Source: Aquimarina sp.
GTDB taxonomy: Bacteria > Bacteroidota > Bacteroidia > Flavobacteriales > Flavobacteriaceae
NCBI GenBank assembly: GCA_002697475.1
Contig: NZVW01000070.1
Span: 1-9,465 of the forward strand
Direction of reading: 5' to 3'
DNA length: 9,465 bases
A program made the position numbers and the translations under genes. Positions 6,362 through 9,465 of the stretch are shown here, one piece after another; position 1 is the stretch's first letter, and each line of letters opens with the position of its first letter. The notes below the pieces were generated by a model that had not been told where the DNA came from, ran no database searches, and saw nothing but the letters and a program-made list of their open reading frames with translations.

Positions 6362-6814
6362 ATGAAAAAAACAGCACACGATTATCACGATTTACAGCAA
6401 AGTATCGATTCCTTAATTGGCAAATTTGGACTTCAGAAAACCATTGAGGTCATCGATAGTTTGACTAACAATACAGAGCTTACTACCCAAGACAAGGAGA
6501 AAGTAAAACTCCTTCTCGTATTTATCATTTCGCAAAGTATAGAGGTATTCGATTTAAGAGAAGATAACTTCTACACAAGTACTGTGCAGGAATATCGTGA
6601 GGCACGTATGTGTTGTTATTTTCTACTCAAAAAATATACAGATTCTAGCTACGCTAAAATTGGAGAAAGCTTTAATCAGTCTAAACGTGCCATATTGTAC
6701 AACTATCATAAATGTGATGAGATTCTATCCATCCCACAATTCTACAAGCCTTTTGTAGAGAAGTTTAAAATCCTAGAAAACAACACTATCAATTTTATTG
6801 CGAAATTGAACTAA
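6362..6814 (+). CDS. DnaA domain IV-like helix-turn-helix protein, 150 aa
   Basis: I chose ATG 6362 (MKKTAHDYHD). A TTG at 6332 would add ten residues, but it overlaps the candidate -7 element. Residues about 71-122 resemble the C-terminal DNA-binding domain of the replication initiator DnaA: EYREARMCCYFLLKKYTDSS matches the first helices, YAKIGESFN the turn, and QSKRAILYNYHKCDEIL the recognition region. DnaA's DHSTV signature reads KRAIL here, so the bound site probably differs from a standard DnaA box. The AAA+ ATPase domain is absent; the N-terminal 70 residues are helical. Likely roles are replication initiation or transcriptional control for a mobile element, as in other orphan DnaA-C proteins of phages and plasmids. 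It leads the second rightward block, 4 nt before the acidic protein gene. The domain assignment is by eye. Confidence 0.75.
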   Translation: MKKTAHDYHDLQQSIDSLIGKFGLQKTIEVIDSLTNNTELTTQDKEKVKLLLVFIISQSIEVFDLREDNFYTSTVQEYREARMCCYFLLKKYTDSSYAKIGESFNQSKRAILYNYHKCDEILSIPQFYKPFVEKFKILENNTINFIAKLN

Positions 6815-6818
6815 GCCT

Positions 6819-7793
6819 ATGCAAGACAACATCACTAAAGAGGTACAAAATGCCCTTACCGCAAGCCCAGAAGAAATTAATTTTGAACAACTTCAAAACG
6901 AAGATAGCAGTCCGCTTAATCAGCCTGTTATAGAGAAGGACATAGGTGGTGAACCTCCTGTTGAAACCGAAGAAGAGAAACAAAAAAGCTGGAACGTCTG
7001 GAAACCCGAACAGGAACATAAAACGCTTGACGAATTAGAACCTGGACGTAGCGGAAACACACAAACAGACTTTAGAAGTACAGTCGAAGCAAAGGTCGAA
7101 AAAGAAAAAGCAAGAGAACCATTAGACGCACCAGAACAAGATATAAATGGGAACGAATTTGATACAGACGAAGATGAAATTCTAAACGACCAAGATTTTG
7201 AAGTCCCATTAGCACAAGCAAATCAAGCTGCAGATGCTATTTTAGGGATGTCCAACAACGTTCTTGCTGTAGGTGGTGGTTACTTCGTGAAAATCAATAA
7301 GCATCAGGAGTTTTACGAGTTTGAAGAAATCATTCAAGTTGTAGATGAGCAAAACACAAAGAATGTTGAGCGTATTAAACTTGATAAAGAAGACCAAGCT
7401 TTACTGAGGCCACTACTTGCTCAGGTACTTCGTAAGAAAGCAAAAAAGCTTACACCAGAACAGCAATTGATGGGTGCTGTCATTTCTATATTAATGAAAA
7501 AAGCACAAGTGGTTCTGGAAGTACGAGCAGAGAATAACCTTCTTGAAAATCGCATTCTCGATATTGTTCGTCAGGAAAAAGGAGAAACAGAAGTTGATGA
7601 TATTGAGAAGGAAGATTCCGAAGAAGTGAAAAATAATGAAGAATACGCTTTCGCTAAAGCAGAATCGGAAGAAGAACCTCTTAAACAAAAAGTCAGTAAG
7701 CCAGAATCGACTATCGAAGATATCGAAGCAGAAAAAGTTGATGAAGACCTACCTATTTTAGAGGTTGCCGAAGAACCACAAAACAATTCGTAA
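6819..7793 (+). CDS. Acidic protein, 324 aa, probable partner of the downstream ATPase
   Basis: ATG at 6819 comes 4 nt after the DnaA-like gene, and the stop overlaps the ATPase start (TAATG), so the two products are coupled. Residues 1-125 and 255-324 are disordered, very rich in Glu, Asp, Gln and Pro. Residues about 127-255 are the only folded-looking part: an Ala-rich helix (ANQAADAILG), a Gly turn (VGGGYFVKI), then helices EDQALLRPLLAQVLRKKAKK and LMGAVISILMKKAQVVLEV, and a charged coiled-coil-like end. No membrane span is certain, although 217-235 is hydrophobic. Its bulk negative charge and coupling suggest a scaffold or cofactor for the ATPase, or a DNA mimic; this is inference. AFAKA at 277-281 is encoded by a 13/14 copy of the iterated palindrome. 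Family not recognised. Confidence 0.8.
   Translation: MQDNITKEVQNALTASPEEINFEQLQNEDSSPLNQPVIEKDIGGEPPVETEEEKQKSWNVWKPEQEHKTLDELEPGRSGNTQTDFRSTVEAKVEKEKAREPLDAPEQDINGNEFDTDEDEILNDQDFEVPLAQANQAADAILGMSNNVLAVGGGYFVKINKHQEFYEFEEIIQVVDEQNTKNVERIKLDKEDQALLRPLLAQVLRKKAKKLTPEQQLMGAVISILMKKAQVVLEVRAENNLLENRILDIVRQEKGETEVDDIEKEDSEEVKNNEEYAFAKAESEEEPLKQKVSKPESTIEDIEAEKVDEDLPILEVAEEPQNNS
7647..7660. repeat. Iterated palindrome, near-perfect copy GCTTTCGCTAAAGC
   Basis: It matches the 14-mer at 1357 and 1579 at 13 of 14 positions and encodes Ala-Phe-Ala-Lys-Ala in the acidic protein. It lies in the disordered C-terminal tail, where an inserted short word would be tolerated. Confidence 0.7.
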
Positions 7794-8722
7794 TGGCTGG
7801 AACTACATCTAATCGCGGTCGTAAACCCATCACTTACAAAAAGGAAGATTTAGAACGCCAACCTATGATTATGTTGGTATGTGGTGAAACAGGCGTTGGT
7901 AAGACCTACCGTAACAAACAAGAAATCAAACACTATATGATGGACCATCTTGTGATAGGAAAGAAAGGTCGTAAAGTGTTGGCTTTTGATACCAATGATG
8001 ATGATTATCCGCAATTTAGAACTGTAAGTCCTAATCATCTCAAAGCACTTACAAAGGTATCATCAAGACGCATTCGTCCTTTTAATCCTGATGGTTCGCC
8101 TATGGATAATGACCAAAAAAAAGAAGTCATTACCAAAATTATGAAGCACTATAAAAATGGACTTGTCGTCCTAGACGATATCGACCATTATATGACAGGT
8201 GCAAAAGGGCAATCGATGATAGGTGCATTGTGTACCGTTCGTCACAAAGGGATTGATATTGTACTTACCCATCAGTCTGTTGCAAAAATCACCACTTCTG
8301 AGTGGCAAAACTGTACGTGGTTACGATTACATCATCAAGTAGATGATGTAACGCGCTATCGAGAACGTATTCCAAAATACCAAATGGTACGCATCGCGCA
8401 ACTTATTGTTGACGAGCAATACGAATTATGTTCCAATGCTTTTGCAATGGGCAAGATTACGGAGCAACAATATAAAATTCAGAAAAGCTTTTTTGTCTAC
8501 GTCAATATGCGAGAGCAGCGCATTAAAGGTTGCAGTCGTGCTGCTTTCATTAGAGCTTGTAAAAAGTTTATCGACCAGGAAGAAGGTCGTAAGATTAAAA
8601 TGTTGCTTAATGAACAGGACTTTGATGGTAATAATATCTACAAAACCAAAAATGAAGCGATTGTAAAACTGATTTCAGAGAAACTTCGTTACCACGAAAA
8701 TGGACTGACAAGTCCTATTTAA
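7793..8722 (+). CDS. P-loop ATPase of FtsK/HerA or viral packaging type, 309 aa
   Basis: ATG at 7793 overlaps the preceding stop by one base. Walker A is GETGVGKT (31-38). Walker B is GLVVLDDID (123-131), with D130/D131-type acidic residues after four hydrophobics. IVLTHQ (156-161) provides the polar sensor Gln typical of FtsK/HerA-like DNA pumps. Arginines at 188, 190 and 192 (TRYRERIP) are arginine-finger candidates. At 309 aa with no membrane segment, it is nearer in size to A32-like packaging ATPases of tailless viruses than to FtsK, conjugative VirD4/TraD or membrane-anchored Zot proteins. The expected role is ATP-driven DNA translocation, perhaps genome packaging, with the 324-aa protein as partner. 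The C-terminal 100 residues are basic. The P-loop assignment is firm; the subfamily is not, and no capsid gene was recognised. Confidence 0.85.
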   Translation: MAGTTSNRGRKPITYKKEDLERQPMIMLVCGETGVGKTYRNKQEIKHYMMDHLVIGKKGRKVLAFDTNDDDYPQFRTVSPNHLKALTKVSSRRIRPFNPDGSPMDNDQKKEVITKIMKHYKNGLVVLDDIDHYMTGAKGQSMIGALCTVRHKGIDIVLTHQSVAKITTSEWQNCTWLRLHHQVDDVTRYRERIPKYQMVRIAQLIVDEQYELCSNAFAMGKITEQQYKIQKSFFVYVNMREQRIKGCSRAAFIRACKKFIDQEEGRKIKMLLNEQDFDGNNIYKTKNEAIVKLISEKLRYHENGLTSPI

Positions 8723-8866
8723 TGGAAAATATTTATCATATTCATTTGCATAGTGGAAAATATTTATCAAAAAACTACTTTTTAGATGTTTTAGTGGAAA
8801 CCAATTAAATCTATTATATTGGAAAATATTTAACAGATAGATAGTTATAATGGAAAATATTTATCA
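8723..8866. repeat. Four direct repeats TGGAAAATATTTATCA in two pairs, 31-bp spacing
   Basis: Copies lie at 8723-8738, 8754-8769, 8820-8835 (one change, AACA for ATCA) and 8851-8866. A half copy (TGGAAA) is at 8795. Copies within each pair start exactly 31 bp apart, about three helical turns; the pairs start 97 bp apart. Each unit contains the palindrome AAATATTT. The array begins right after the ATPase stop and ends 24 bp before the AbiEi-like start codon, filling the promoter region of that gene. It is most likely the operator for the AbiEi-like winged helix; replication iterons are the alternative. Nothing else is seen in this 168-bp gap apart from a TATAAT at 8846-8851. Confidence 0.8.
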
Positions 8867-8890
8867 AATTTGTGCTTCGATATTATTATA

Positions 8891-9465
8891 ATGGAAAAAA
8901 GTAAGCCTATACATCTTCAAGAAATCATTTACGGTTCACCGGAGTCTAATGTTTCGAGACAAATATCTAAGCTTGAGAAGGAAGGAAAAATTAGAAAGAT
9001 AGCTTCTCGTATCTACACCAGTAACCTAGAAGATACGCCAGAAGATATCATACAACGCAATATATTCCCCATTTTAGGAAATCAATATCCAGGAGCTGTA
9101 TTAAGCCATCGCTCTGCTTTTGAATTTGCACCTACGTCAACAAGTCAATTATTCGTCACTTACAAATACACAAAAAAGGTAAAGCTGCCAGGAATAACCA
9201 TTCGATTTATGGAAGGTCGTGGAGCTATCGAAGGTGATACCTCATTTTCTGGCGAACTTATGGTATCACAAAGAGAGCGTGCCTTATTAGAAAACCTACA
9301 AGTCTCCAGACAAACAGGTGGCGACTCAAAAACACTTAGCTACCCAGAAATAGAAGAGAAATTAGAAAAGATTATTCGGGTTAATGGTGAAGCCGAATTA
9401 AACAGCGTTAGAGACAAAGCTCGTGATATTGCAGAACAACTTGGTATGCATAAGGAGTTTGAAAA
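8891..9465 (+). CDS. AbiEi-like winged-helix protein, probably N-terminus of a Fic-family protein (cut off by window)
   Basis: ATG at 8891 opens a frame that stays open to the right edge, giving 191 visible residues. Residues about 5-45 are a winged helix (IHLQEIIYGSPESNVSRQIS, then KLEKEGKIRKIASRIYTSN). Residues 46-140 resemble the AbiEi antitoxin C-terminal fold: GAVLSHRSAFEF, LFVTYKYTKKVKLPGITIRF, and VSQRERALLENLQ. From recall, Bacteroidota have many proteins of this form whose C-terminal half is a Fic domain that transfers AMP to target proteins. The usual signal HPFxxGNGR would lie past the window edge, so the fusion is unconfirmed. If there is no Fic domain, it would be an AbiEi-type antitoxin with a toxin gene following. 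The repeats just upstream suggest autoregulation through the winged helix. Confidence 0.8.
   Translation, partial: MEKSKPIHLQEIIYGSPESNVSRQISKLEKEGKIRKIASRIYTSNLEDTPEDIIQRNIFPILGNQYPGAVLSHRSAFEFAPTSTSQLFVTYKYTKKVKLPGITIRFMEGRGAIEGDTSFSGELMVSQRERALLENLQVSRQTGGDSKTLSYPEIEEKLEKIIRVNGEAELNSVRDKARDIAEQLGMHKEFE

Noticed and set aside
8406..8666. Rightward 86-aa frame inside the ATPase gene
   Set aside because: It is an out-of-frame shadow; the ATPase frame carries the motifs and continues through it.
8702..8715. GGACT-GACA-AGTCC hairpin at the end of the ATPase gene as a terminator
   Set aside because: The stem is only 5 bp, lies inside the coding sequence and is followed by TATTTAAT without a U-run.

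Overview
The window looks like an accessory region of a marine or aquatic Flavobacteriia-type (Bacteroidota) genome. Three things point there: low G+C; A-rich leaders in place of Shine-Dalgarno sites; and a promoter of the Bacteroidota form TTTG / about 20 nt / TAnnTTTG in front of the first gene. A flavobacterial-type AbiEi/Fic protein at the right edge, and several copies of the palindrome GCTTTCGCGAAAGC inside genes, agree. No rRNA, tRNA, CRISPR array, IS element or integrase is visible.

Layout. (1) 1-400: the 5' part of a leftward ArsR/SmtB metalloregulator gene with a CxC thiolate sensor motif, and its promoter overlapped by a palindromic operator. (2) 469-3490: a tight rightward operon of six genes. 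It encodes a 339-aa protein with a suspected von Willebrand A-like fold, four small soluble proteins of unknown function and an 81-aa protein with two membrane segments. (3) 3492-6238: a leftward block that meets the operon tail to tail with one base between. It holds a 232-aa unknown with a possible helix-turn-helix, a 43-aa Gly/Ser/Asn/Pro-rich basic microprotein, and a 590-aa protein with a PD-(D/E)XK nuclease signature. The sampled part of the 590-aa gene is mostly richer in A+T than the flanks. (4) 6362-8722: rightward genes again, encoding a DnaA-domain-IV-like protein, a 324-aa acidic protein and, overlapping it, a 309-aa P-loop ATPase of FtsK/HerA or viral packaging type. (5) 8723-9465: a promoter region with four copies of TGGAAAATATTTATCA in two pairs, then the start of an AbiEi-like winged-helix protein that probably continues into a Fic domain beyond the window.

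Interpretation (inference). Blocks 2 and 4 share strand, tight spacing, higher G+C and the iterated palindrome. They look like the core of one small mobile element, such as a tailless or filamentous prophage, a satellite or a plasmid-like island. That core would have a DNA-binding replication or control protein, a DNA-pumping ATPase with an acidic partner, a small membrane protein and a VWA-like protein. Block 3 looks like inverted cargo, and the nuclease-like protein makes a defence role plausible. No capsid, Rep nuclease, integrase or relaxase was recognised, so the element type stays open. The metal regulator on the left and the AbiEi/Fic gene on the right may be flanking host or accessory genes.
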